Shown in pieces: positions 52,151 to 60,332 of a stretch of 64,000 nt of DNA. Under the pieces are notes generated by a model. That model was given only the letters and a program-made list of their open reading frames with translations. It was not told the DNA's origin and searched no databases. How positions within the stretch are numbered: the stretch's first letter is position 1; each line of letters begins with the position of its first letter. The position numbers and the translations under genes were made by a program. The DNA is taken from positions 21,913 to 85,912 of the forward strand of contig NZ_LJYG01000034.1 of NCBI RefSeq assembly GCF_001440035.1. The letters run 5' to 3'. The stretch is from Bradyrhizobium manausense. GTDB lineage: Bacteria > Pseudomonadota > Alphaproteobacteria > Rhizobiales > Xanthobacteraceae.

Positions 52151-53703
52151 ACGTCCAGGTCGCTCCGGTGGAAGGATCAGTCGGCATCCGCAGACCTGCT
52201 CTGCGTATCTCCAGTGTTTGCAAGCGATTTGGTTCGTTAATTGCGAACGATGATGTGAGCTTTACCCTGGAGGCAGGGCAGGTTCTCGCGTTGCTCGGCG
52301 AGAACGGCGCCGGCAAGACGACCCTGATGAACATCCTGTTCGGCCACTACGTAGCAGACAGCGGCGCAATTGAGATCGGGGGTGCGTCTCTGTCGCCGGG
52401 CTCACCGCAGGCGGCGCTACGAGCCGGGATCGGAATGGTGCATCAGCACTTCGCACTGGCGGACAACCTGAGCGTTGCCGAGAACATCATCATCGGGACC
52501 GAATCTCTCCTCCTGCCCTGGCATCGTGCGAAGGCGAAGGAGAAGATCCTTGATATCGCGCGTCGGTACGGCCTTGCTTTGGATCCCGATGCGCTGGTGC
52601 GGGATATTTCGGTCGGCGAACGCCAGCGCGTTGAAATCGTCAAAGCGCTCTATCGCGATGCACGCATCCTGGTCCTGGACGAGCCGACGGCTGTCCTGAC
52701 GCCACAGGAAGCCGAGGCACTGTTCGCGACGTTGCGCATCCTGGTCTCCAACGGCGTTGCGGTAATTTTCATCAGTCATAAGCTTCGCGAAGTCCTGTCA
52801 GTCGCCGACAAAATTATCGTCATGCGACAGGGGAAAGTAGTGGCAGAGCGTCGCGCGTCAGAAACCAGCCGGGAAGAGCTCGCGGAGCTGATGGTGGGCC
52901 GCAAGGTTGCCTTTCCGGATCGAAAGCCGGTCAGCGTTGGTCCTGCCGTGCTACGGCTCGACGGTATCGTTCTCCGTCAAGGCGGCAATCGCCCCCATGT
53001 CCTCGACGGCGTGAACCTCGAAGTGAGGCAGCACGAGATTCTGGGAATCGCTGGCATCGCCGGTAACGGTCAGGCAGCGTTGGCCGATATTGCATGCGGA
53101 GTTCTCGCACCCTCCGAAGGGTTGATCCATCTTTCCGGTGACCCTGTCCGGTCCGACCCGTCAGAGTTCGTCAAGCGCGGCGTTGCCCGAATCCCGGAAG
53201 ACCGACACGCCACGGGTCTGATCCCTGATATGTCTGTGTGGGAGAATGTCGTGGCCGAGCGGTACCGCTCGGAAGCCTTTGCGGTGGCCGGGCTGCAGCG
53301 CGTCGGAGCTGCGCGGAAATACGCCGAGCTGGTCATCGCCCAGTTCGATGTGCGCGGTGCAGCTCCCAACACCTCCGCCAAGCAGCTCTCAGGCGGGAAC
53401 ATGCAGAAGCTGATCCTTGGACGTACCCTGCTGCAAGATCCCGGCGTGATCGTGGCGACTCAGCCGACACGCGGCCTGGACATCGGTGCGGTCGCTTATG
53501 TGCATCGCAAGCTCCTGGAGGCGCGAGATCGTGGTGCCGGCATTCTCTTGATCAGCGAAGATATCGATGAGCTGTTCTCGCTCTCCGATCGAATCGCGGT
53601 GATGTTCCGCGGCTCGCTCAGCAGTCCGGTGCGCACTGAGACGCTCAGTCTGCAGGAGCTGGGATTGAGGATGGCCGGCCAAAACTCTACGGGAGGGCGA
53701 TAG
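52147..53703 (+). CDS. ABC transporter ATPase, two-domain (YufO/BmpA partner type)
   Basis: 518 residues from GTG 52147. First nucleotide-binding domain has Walker A GENGAGKTTLMN, signature VGERQRVEIVKAL and Walker B ILVLDEPTAVL. Second domain has a degenerate Walker A (GIAGIAGNGQAAL) and signature LSGGNMQKLILGRTL with the Glu of the Walker B changed (VIVATQPTRGLD), as usual for the sugar/nucleoside class. Energises uptake through the two permeases. Overlaps its neighbours by one to four bases. Confidence 0.92.
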   Translation: MNVQVAPVEGSVGIRRPALRISSVCKRFGSLIANDDVSFTLEAGQVLALLGENGAGKTTLMNILFGHYVADSGAIEIGGASLSPGSPQAALRAGIGMVHQHFALADNLSVAENIIIGTESLLLPWHRAKAKEKILDIARRYGLALDPDALVRDISVGERQRVEIVKALYRDARILVLDEPTAVLTPQEAEALFATLRILVSNGVAVIFISHKLREVLSVADKIIVMRQGKVVAERRASETSREELAELMVGRKVAFPDRKPVSVGPAVLRLDGIVLRQGGNRPHVLDGVNLEVRQHEILGIAGIAGNGQAALADIACGVLAPSEGLIHLSGDPVRSDPSEFVKRGVARIPEDRHATGLIPDMSVWENVVAERYRSEAFAVAGLQRVGAARKYAELVIAQFDVRGAAPNTSAKQLSGGNMQKLILGRTLLQDPGVIVATQPTRGLDIGAVAYVHRKLLEARDRGAGILLISEDIDELFSLSDRIAVMFRGSLSSPVRTETLSLQELGLRMAGQNSTGGR

Positions 53704-54767
53704 TGCGAGTAGAAAGGCGCGATTTCAGCCCCCTTGCCGTCAGGCTCGCGGCCCCCGGGGTGGCGGTGCTTGCAAGCCTGTTGATCTGCTCCTCACTCAT
53801 CAAGGCGGCCGGCGCTCCCGTGCTCTGGGCTTATTGGACCATGCTTGTGGGCGCGGTGGGAAGCCTGAACTCTGTCTCCGAGACGTTAACCCGCGCAACA
53901 CCCTTGATCTTCACGGGCCTGTCGGTCGCCGTCGCGTTTCGTGCGCGGATATGGAATATCGGCGCCGAAGGCCAATTATACGCAGGCGCCCTTGCAACGG
54001 TCCTCGTGGCCGAGGAAGGCGGGCGGATTGCAGCGGTTGTGCCCCATTGGGCGCTCCCCATCGTGGCCGCTGGCGCTGCCTTCGCGCTCGGTGCGGCGCT
54101 TCTGCTCGGTCCGGTCGTCTTGAAAGTCAAGCTCGGGGTCGACGAGGTAGTAACGACCCTCCTATCGAATTTCGTGATGCTGCTCTTTGTGTCCTACCTG
54201 CTCGACGGGCCTTTCAAGGATCCAATGTCGATGGGATGGCCGCAGACGCCGCCGGTTGATGCGACCGTCAGCTTGCGTCATCTGCTTGGCGGGACCGCCA
54301 GGCTGCACGCGGGCTTTTTGTTCGCGTTGCTCGGGGCGGCATTGCTCTGGCTTTTCAACGTGCGCAGTGTTTGGGGATATGAGATGCGCGCGGTCGGACT
54401 CAGCCTAAACGGCGCGCGTTTCGCCGGCATGCCCGTAACCTCTGTGCTGCTTCGGGTAGCCGTATTGTCCGGCGGCATCGCCGGAATCGCCGGCTTCAAT
54501 GAAATCGCAGGGGTTAAGGGCTACCTGACGCTCGATATGTCGCCGGGCTTTGGCTATAGCGGCATCGTCGTTGCGATGCTGGCCCAGTTGCATCCCGTAG
54601 GCGTCGTGATCTCCGCGGTGTTTGTCGCGGCGATTTTCGTCGGAGCCGATGCCATGAGCCGCGCAGTCGCGGTTCCGAACTACATTGCCGACGTGATCGT
54701 GTCGGTCAGTCTGCTCACGATGCTGGTCGCTATGATGCTAACGCGGTACATGATCCGCCATGAGTAG
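53703..54767 (+). CDS. ABC transporter permease (nucleoside type, YufP-like)
   Basis: 354 residues from GTG 53703. BPD_transp_2 fold with FTGLSVAVAFRARIWNIGAE and GQLYAGALATV (the cytosolic EAA-like GAEGQ motif), and KLGVDEVVTTLLSNFVMLLF. Channel subunit of the BMP-type importer. Start overlaps the ATPase stop by one base. Confidence 0.92.
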   Translation: MRVERRDFSPLAVRLAAPGVAVLASLLICSSLIKAAGAPVLWAYWTMLVGAVGSLNSVSETLTRATPLIFTGLSVAVAFRARIWNIGAEGQLYAGALATVLVAEEGGRIAAVVPHWALPIVAAGAAFALGAALLLGPVVLKVKLGVDEVVTTLLSNFVMLLFVSYLLDGPFKDPMSMGWPQTPPVDATVSLRHLLGGTARLHAGFLFALLGAALLWLFNVRSVWGYEMRAVGLSLNGARFAGMPVTSVLLRVAVLSGGIAGIAGFNEIAGVKGYLTLDMSPGFGYSGIVVAMLAQLHPVGVVISAVFVAAIFVGADAMSRAVAVPNYIADVIVSVSLLTMLVAMMLTRYMIRHE

Positions 54768-55698
54768 CACGCTCGATGTCGTCCTCACGGCGAGCTTCTG
54801 GGCTGCGACGCTGCGGATTTGTGCGCCGCTGCTGTTTGGGACCCTCGGCGAGTTGATATGCGAGCGTGCCGGCGTGCTCAACCTCGGGATCGAGGGCATC
54901 ATGACGGCCGGAGCACTGAGCGGCTGGTTGACCGTCTACTACGGAGCGGATCTTTGGACCGGAGTCTGCGTGGCCGCACTTGTAGGCGCAATCTTCGGCC
55001 TCTTGCACGGCTTCCTCACCGTGCCCCTGGGGCTTTCCCAGCATGTGACCGGTATCGGAATATCCCTGCTGGGAGCATCGTTGAGCTATTTCAGCTTCAG
55101 ATTGCTGATTGCTTCAACCGCAACGCCGACCATCAAGCCATTCAGCGCCGTTCGGGTGCCGCTCCTGGCCGACATTCCTCTCGTCGGACCGGTGCTCTTC
55201 GAGCAATCGCCACTCGTCTACCTCGCTTTCTCGCTGGCCATAGCCGTTTCCTACATCTTGTACAGGACACCGCTTGGGCTTGCGGTCAGGATGGTCGGTG
55301 AAAATGCGATGGCGGCCGACGCGCAAGGCGTGAGTGTGGTTGGCATCCGTATGGCAGCGGTCGTCGTCGGCTCGGCAATCATGGCAATCGGAGGGGCCTT
55401 CCTGACGTTATCGGCATTCAACGCCTTCTTCGTGAATCTCGTTAACGGGAGAGGGTGGATCTGCATTGCCCTCGTCGTCTTCTCCTCATGGAAGCCAGCC
55501 AGGGCGATCGTTGCATCGCTGTTCTTTGCATCGCTTGAAGCACTGCAGATCCGGCTCCAGCAGGGCTCTGGCGGATTGCCCTACCAATTCTTCCTGATGC
55601 TGCCTTACCTCCTGAGCATCGTCGCTCTCATCGCTGTCGCTCGCAGGGTCTCAGGCCCGCAATCGTTGATGGTGCCGTTCAGGAGAGGAGAGCGGTAG
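54760..55698 (+). CDS. ABC transporter permease (nucleoside type, YufQ-like)
   Basis: 312 residues. Starts with ATLRICAPLLFGTLGELICE and RAGVLNLGIEGIMTAGAL, the family motif, with GLSQHVTGIGISLLGASLSY later. Second channel subunit; overlaps the first by eight bases. Last gene of the importer operon. Confidence 0.92.
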   Translation: MSSTLDVVLTASFWAATLRICAPLLFGTLGELICERAGVLNLGIEGIMTAGALSGWLTVYYGADLWTGVCVAALVGAIFGLLHGFLTVPLGLSQHVTGIGISLLGASLSYFSFRLLIASTATPTIKPFSAVRVPLLADIPLVGPVLFEQSPLVYLAFSLAIAVSYILYRTPLGLAVRMVGENAMAADAQGVSVVGIRMAAVVVGSAIMAIGGAFLTLSAFNAFFVNLVNGRGWICIALVVFSSWKPARAIVASLFFASLEALQIRLQQGSGGLPYQFFLMLPYLLSIVALIAVARRVSGPQSLMVPFRRGER

Positions 55699-55756
55699 CC
55701 GTCCGCCGCCAGCATGCCTAAAAAGTGAACTTGTCCAGCAGCGAGAGGTCTGCCAT

Positions 55757-55773
55757 ATTCAAGTCACTTGAAT
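55757..55773. promoter_or_regulatory. Operator copy C (perfect palindrome)
   Basis: ATTCAAGT-C-ACTTGAAT, perfect 8-bp arms. Twenty bases before the RutF-like start, so a bound protein would block the promoter or ribosome entry. Confidence 0.7.
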
Positions 55774-55793
55774 AAAATTCAGGAGACAAATCC

Positions 55794-56294
55794 TTGAGCA
55801 GTGCGACCGGGATCAGAAGCGCTCTTAGCAACTATGCGACGGGCGTGACGGTGATCACCGCACGTGACGGCGATGGTCTCTGCGGCCTCACAGCGAACTC
55901 TTTCACATCCGTGTCCCTCAGCCCACCGCTGCTGTTGTTTTGTATCGGCCGCGCGCGAGCCTCGTTCGAGGTTTTTAGAAGATCGGAGACATTCTCCGTC
56001 AACGTGCTCAGCGCCACCCAGAAACATCTCTCCGACCGCTTCGCGTCATCCGGAAAGGAAAAGTGGCGTGGGATCGAATACGCCGAGGACGAATTTGGAA
56101 ACGCGATATTCCCCGGTTCAGCTGCGACCTTTAGTTGCCGCAAAAAAGAAATGGTTGATGCAGCCGATCACATGATCGTGCTGGGTGAAGTCTTGGGATT
56201 CCGGGAGGATCGGAAGCACAGTCCCCTGGTGTATTGCCGGAGCAGCTATTGCCTTCCCGTTGATCTTGATCGAGAGCCGCGCCCCGCCGCATGA
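55794..56294 (+). CDS. Flavin reductase, RutF/HpaC-like
   Basis: 166 residues from a TTG with AGGAG eight bases upstream. Flavin-reductase-like fold: ALSNYATGVTVITARDGDGL, CGLTANSFTSVSLSPPLLLF and FSVNVLSATQKHLSDRFASS. Supplies reduced FMN to a monooxygenase, here most likely the RutA-like enzyme 8 kb upstream, which has no reductase of its own nearby. Perfect operator palindrome just upstream. Confidence 0.9.
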   Translation: MSSATGIRSALSNYATGVTVITARDGDGLCGLTANSFTSVSLSPPLLLFCIGRARASFEVFRRSETFSVNVLSATQKHLSDRFASSGKEKWRGIEYAEDEFGNAIFPGSAATFSCRKKEMVDAADHMIVLGEVLGFREDRKHSPLVYCRSSYCLPVDLDREPRPAA

Positions 56295-56344
56295 TAGCGA
56301 CCTTCAGGAAGGCATTGGCTTTCTAGAGAATAGGCAGCTAACCC

Positions 56345-57778
56345 ATGGAACAGATTCCCGCGAGCTATCTGTTCGGAGAGAACGCGCGTGTTCTGGAAAA
56401 TGCATCGCTCGCGATCCGCGACGGTAAGATCAATCGAATCGACAATGGAGAGTCGTCTCCCGCCGGGCGTTCGCTCATCATTCCCGCTCTGATCAATGCT
56501 CACGACCACGCTCGTCCGCGGCTCTCGTCGTTCGGCGCGATCGACATGCCGCTCGAAAGCTGGATTCTGCGTTCAGCCTTGGCGACGCCACCCGATCCAT
56601 ATCTAGTCGCCGTGTCCGCTCTGGGCCGTTCTGCGAGGGCGGGCTGCGGGGGCATGATGATTCACTACACTCGCCCCAGCGGCAAATTGAGCATGGTCGA
56701 GGAAGCGCAAGCGATCGCGTGTGCTGCCAAAGATGTCGGCCTTCGGCTCGCCTTCGCCCCAGCGCTCCGCGACCAGAATCCGGTCGTCTATGGAGACACG
56801 GAGGAGTTCCTGAATCGGCTGCCGGTCGACGCCGCCGCGGTTGTCCGCGAGATGTTTGTCAAGCCGCCGGCCGAGCCCGGGCAGCTGATCACGATGACCG
56901 AGGAGGTCGCCGCCGCCATTGAGGGACCGACAGTGGACGTCCAATTTGGACCGGCCGGAGTCCAATGGTGCTCGCGCGAGCTGCTCGAAGGCGTTGCCGA
57001 GGCTTCCGCACTTACAGGACGACGCATCCACATGCATCTTCTGGAAACTCCCTACCAGCGCCAGTGGGCAGATCGGGAGTTTCCAGGTGGGATCGTAGAG
57101 TATTTGAGGGATATCGGGCTCCTGTCACCCCGATTGACCTTGGCTCATTGCGTTCATGTCACGCCTGCAGAACAGGAGATCATTGCGGCCAGCGGGAGCC
57201 GTATCGTCACAAACTTCAGCTCAAATCTGCACCTCAGCTCAGGCATCGCTCCGATCGGCCGCGCCTATCGTTGTGGCTGTCCTATCTGCGTCGGGGTCGA
57301 CGGGCTTGCGCTCGATGAAGACGACGACATCCTGCGGGAGATGCGGCTTGTCAGGCTCGCTCACAGAGGGGACGGATTCCCGACCAACTGGACCGCGGCG
57401 GAATTTCTTTCGCACGTCGTGACGAATGGCCGTGCCGCAATCGGTGCGCCGGGTGACGGTCTGCTGAAGGCCGGAGCTCCGGCAGATTTCACCGTTCTTG
57501 ATTACGAACTGCTTGATCATGATCGCCTGGTTGAAGTTGATCCAATTGGCCTGCTTTTTAGTCGGGGAAATAGCACCTTGGTGAAGGATGTTGTCGTGGC
57601 GGGTCGTGTTGTGGTGAAGAATGGTGGCCTAGTTGGTATCAATCTTGACCAAGTCGAGCACGAACTTAGGAGCCATTATCGAGCGAACATCTCCCGCAGC
57701 AGTCGGCTGCAGGATTGTTGGCCAACTCTCGAAGCAGAAACCGCTCGATGGTTTTTGAACTTTCAAAGCTGTGGGTAG
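56345..57778 (+). CDS. Amidohydrolase, TRZ/ATZ deaminase family
   Basis: 477 residues. Metal site of the family: PALINAHDHARPRL (HxH), HMHLLETPYQR, LTLAHCVHVTP and the Asp in CVGVDGLALDEDDD. The family includes guanine, cytosine and S-adenosylhomocysteine deaminases and triazine hydrolases. NAHDHARP replaces the commoner NTHxH. Follows the RutF-like gene by 50 bases. Likely hydrolyses an amino or ring substituent of the imported heterocycle before RutA-type cleavage. Confidence 0.87.
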   Translation: MEQIPASYLFGENARVLENASLAIRDGKINRIDNGESSPAGRSLIIPALINAHDHARPRLSSFGAIDMPLESWILRSALATPPDPYLVAVSALGRSARAGCGGMMIHYTRPSGKLSMVEEAQAIACAAKDVGLRLAFAPALRDQNPVVYGDTEEFLNRLPVDAAAVVREMFVKPPAEPGQLITMTEEVAAAIEGPTVDVQFGPAGVQWCSRELLEGVAEASALTGRRIHMHLLETPYQRQWADREFPGGIVEYLRDIGLLSPRLTLAHCVHVTPAEQEIIAASGSRIVTNFSSNLHLSSGIAPIGRAYRCGCPICVGVDGLALDEDDDILREMRLVRLAHRGDGFPTNWTAAEFLSHVVTNGRAAIGAPGDGLLKAGAPADFTVLDYELLDHDRLVEVDPIGLLFSRGNSTLVKDVVVAGRVVVKNGGLVGINLDQVEHELRSHYRANISRSSRLQDCWPTLEAETARWFLNFQSCG

Positions 57779-58130
57779 CGATCTCAAGCCCGAAATCATC
57801 TGATCCTCTCGCGGTTGCCCCGCTTTTTCGCTGCGCGCCTTCCTCATCAAGACGAACGGGGAGATGATGACCGCGCGCCACCGCGCGGCTTCTCGCCGGC
57901 TCGCCGTAGGCGTCGCGACTGTTCATTGCGCAAAAAGCTATGCACGCGAAAGCTGCGACTTTGCAAAATGCCGTTTCGTGGAAATCGGCGCGGCCTGCAT
58001 CCGGGCGTCTCAACTTCAAACGCTGTTTGAAAAATCGCGAGGAGGCGATCAACCGCAGCTTGCGAAATGTATTTGACGAAGCCTGAAAGCCGCATCAAAC
58101 TCCCGACAAAACAAGAGTTGGAGGAAACGA
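57779..58130. other. Intergenic before the sugar importer
   Basis: About 350 bases. Overlapping short frames only. Presumably holds the promoter of the Rbs-type operon; no clear box recognised. Confidence 0.45.
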
Positions 58131-59156
58131 ATGCGGTGGCCCCTGGCGTTGCGCGGCCTTGTCGTTCCAGAGACCGCCCCGCGCATTCCCTTCAATATCG
58201 CAAAGCCAAACCAGGAGCAGATCGTGCTCCTGATCACGATCGTGCTGCTCGTCGTGTTCGGGTTCACGCTAAGCGGCTTTGCCACTGTGTCCAATCTGCT
58301 CAATCTGTTGCGCAGTATCTCCATCCTGGGCGTGCTCGGCCTCGGTATGGGGCTGATCGTGATAAGCCGCGGCATTGACCTCAGCCAGGTCGCGACCCTG
58401 GCAGGCTGCTGGGCCATCGCCCTGATCGAGATGCAGCGCGGCGTGCCGGTCGGCGCCGCCGTCCTCCTCGCGCTCGCCATCGCGCTGCTGATCGGCGTCA
58501 CCAATGGCGTCATGGTCGCCTTTGTCGAGGCGCCGCCTCTGTTCGTGACGCTGGCCGCCGGCTTCGTGATCTATGGGCTGGCGTTCTGGTTGGCGCCGGC
58601 CTGGGTGGTCTACGCGCCCAGGGATGCACCCGGGCTGATGTTCGCCGGCGCCGGGCGCCTGTTGGGCGTTCCCGTCCCGATCCTGGTGTTCGCCGTTTCC
58701 GCGATCGCCATGCATCTGTTTCTGTCGCGCACCTCGATCGGCCGCTTCATCTATGCGCAGGGCGATAATCCCGAGGCCGCGCGGCTCACCGGCATCCCGC
58801 TCCGGCCGCTGATCGTGCTCGAATATGCGCTGGTCGCCTTCCTCGCCTGGCTCGCCGGTCTCGTATGGGTCGGCACCACCGGTAGCATGCAGATGGCGAT
58901 CACCCAGGGCACGATGATCTTCGACGTGGTGCTGGTCGTCGTTATTGGCGGCATAAGCCTGATCGGCGGGCGCGGCAGCGTATTCTCGGTCGTGGTCGGC
59001 TGCATCCTGATCGGCACGCTGCTGAATGCGTTCACCATCATGGACGTCAACAGCGAAGTCCAGAACATCATCAAGGGCGTGGTTCTGCTGGCCGCCATCG
59101 TGCTCGACAATTTCCTGCATCCGCGGGACGAGGAGACGGCGCGGCAGGGAGACTGA
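58131..59156 (+). CDS. Ribose-type ABC transporter permease (RbsC-like)
   Basis: 341 residues from ATG 58131 (GGAGG upstream). BPD_transp_2 fold: LGLGMGLIVISRGIDLSQVA, GVTNGVMVAFVEAPPLFVTL and GGISLIGGRGSVFSVVVGCI. Inner-membrane channel of a CUT2 sugar importer. First gene of the operon that continues beyond the window. Confidence 0.92.
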   Translation: MRWPLALRGLVVPETAPRIPFNIAKPNQEQIVLLITIVLLVVFGFTLSGFATVSNLLNLLRSISILGVLGLGMGLIVISRGIDLSQVATLAGCWAIALIEMQRGVPVGAAVLLALAIALLIGVTNGVMVAFVEAPPLFVTLAAGFVIYGLAFWLAPAWVVYAPRDAPGLMFAGAGRLLGVPVPILVFAVSAIAMHLFLSRTSIGRFIYAQGDNPEAARLTGIPLRPLIVLEYALVAFLAWLAGLVWVGTTGSMQMAITQGTMIFDVVLVVVIGGISLIGGRGSVFSVVVGCILIGTLLNAFTIMDVNSEVQNIIKGVVLLAAIVLDNFLHPRDEETARQGD

Positions 59157-59249
59157 CGAGGCTTACTCAACGAAGCAAAACCTAACGAGGCAAAACCTAA
59201 CGAGGAATGCCGCCAAGGCATCCCGTCTCATCAACAACAGGAGGAACCC

Positions 59250-60275
59250 ATGAAGATCAGGACACTCTGGACGATCGCGATCACAGGCGCTGCGCTGGCC
59301 GCGCTGCCGTCGCAGGTGCCCGCGCAGGAGGAAGGCGGTACCAAGACAGCGCGCGAGCTTCGCGCCTCCTATGACAAAGCGCTGCAGGGCAAGACCATCG
59401 CCTACCTGCCTATCGCGCTCGGCGTTCCCCTGTCCGACGAATGGGGCAGGGTGGTGCAGGAAGAGGCGGAATGGCGCGGCATGAAATTCATTGTCCGCGA
59501 TCCCAACAACAATCCGTCGGCGATGCAGCAGGCGCTCACGGCGTTGGTCGACCAGAAGCCTGACGTGCTGATCGTGCAAAATCCGAGCGTCACGCTGCTG
59601 ATGAAGGACCTGAAGCGCGCCGAAGCGCAGGGCACGCACGTCATCCAGATCAACATGTCGTCGAACTACAAGTCCGGCGCCTTCGTCGGTGCCGACTGGC
59701 GCGAAATCGGCAAGATGCTGGCCACCGAGGTCGTCAAGGTCTGCGGCACCGGTTCCGGCAAGTCCGGCAAGGTCCAGATCGTGCAGGGCGAGCTGACGGC
59801 GGCGGCGAGCGTCGATCAGGTCGGCGGCATCATGGAGGTGCTGAACAAGGATACCAACATCAAGGTGGTGTCGAACCAGGCCGCCAACTGGGACGCCAAC
59901 ACCGCGCTGAACATCACCGCCACCGTGATCCAGCAGCATCCGGATCTCTGCGCCTCGATCGGGTTCTGGGGCATCATGGAATCCGGTGCCGCGCAGGCGA
60001 TCCGCAACGCGGGCAAGATCGACGATGTCAAGGTCTTCGCCTCGGGCGAGGGCTCCTCGCTCGATTGCGACCAGGTGACTTCCGGCAATTTCTACAAATT
60101 CCTGAGCTACAAGGCGACCGAGCAGGGCCACGATCTGATGTTTGCCGCCGAAACGCTGCTGATGTCCGGCGAAAAGCCTGGCACGAAGAACCTCGAATAT
60201 TACACGCGACCCATCTGGCTCGATAAGACCAACGCGTCCGGAGCCAACTGCTTCGCGCTTCCCAAGAAGAGCTGA
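59250..60275 (+). CDS. Periplasmic sugar-binding protein (RbsB/Peripla_BP_4-like)
   Basis: 341 residues. Sec signal MKIRTLWTIAITGAALAALP with cleavage after PAQ. Then GKTIAYLPIALGVPLSDEWG, QQALTALVDQKPDVLIVQNP and VFASGEGSSLDCDQVTSGNF. Delivers a monosaccharide or similar polyol to the permeases. Sequence keeps Cys at three places that may form a disulphide. Confidence 0.9.
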   Translation: MKIRTLWTIAITGAALAALPSQVPAQEEGGTKTARELRASYDKALQGKTIAYLPIALGVPLSDEWGRVVQEEAEWRGMKFIVRDPNNNPSAMQQALTALVDQKPDVLIVQNPSVTLLMKDLKRAEAQGTHVIQINMSSNYKSGAFVGADWREIGKMLATEVVKVCGTGSGKSGKVQIVQGELTAAASVDQVGGIMEVLNKDTNIKVVSNQAANWDANTALNITATVIQQHPDLCASIGFWGIMESGAAQAIRNAGKIDDVKVFASGEGSSLDCDQVTSGNFYKFLSYKATEQGHDLMFAAETLLMSGEKPGTKNLEYYTRPIWLDKTNASGANCFALPKKS

Positions 60276-60332
60276 CGCGAATCTGAGCCGGTGTGCGCCG
60301 CTGCACGCCGGCCGCTTGGGAGTTCCCGGATC

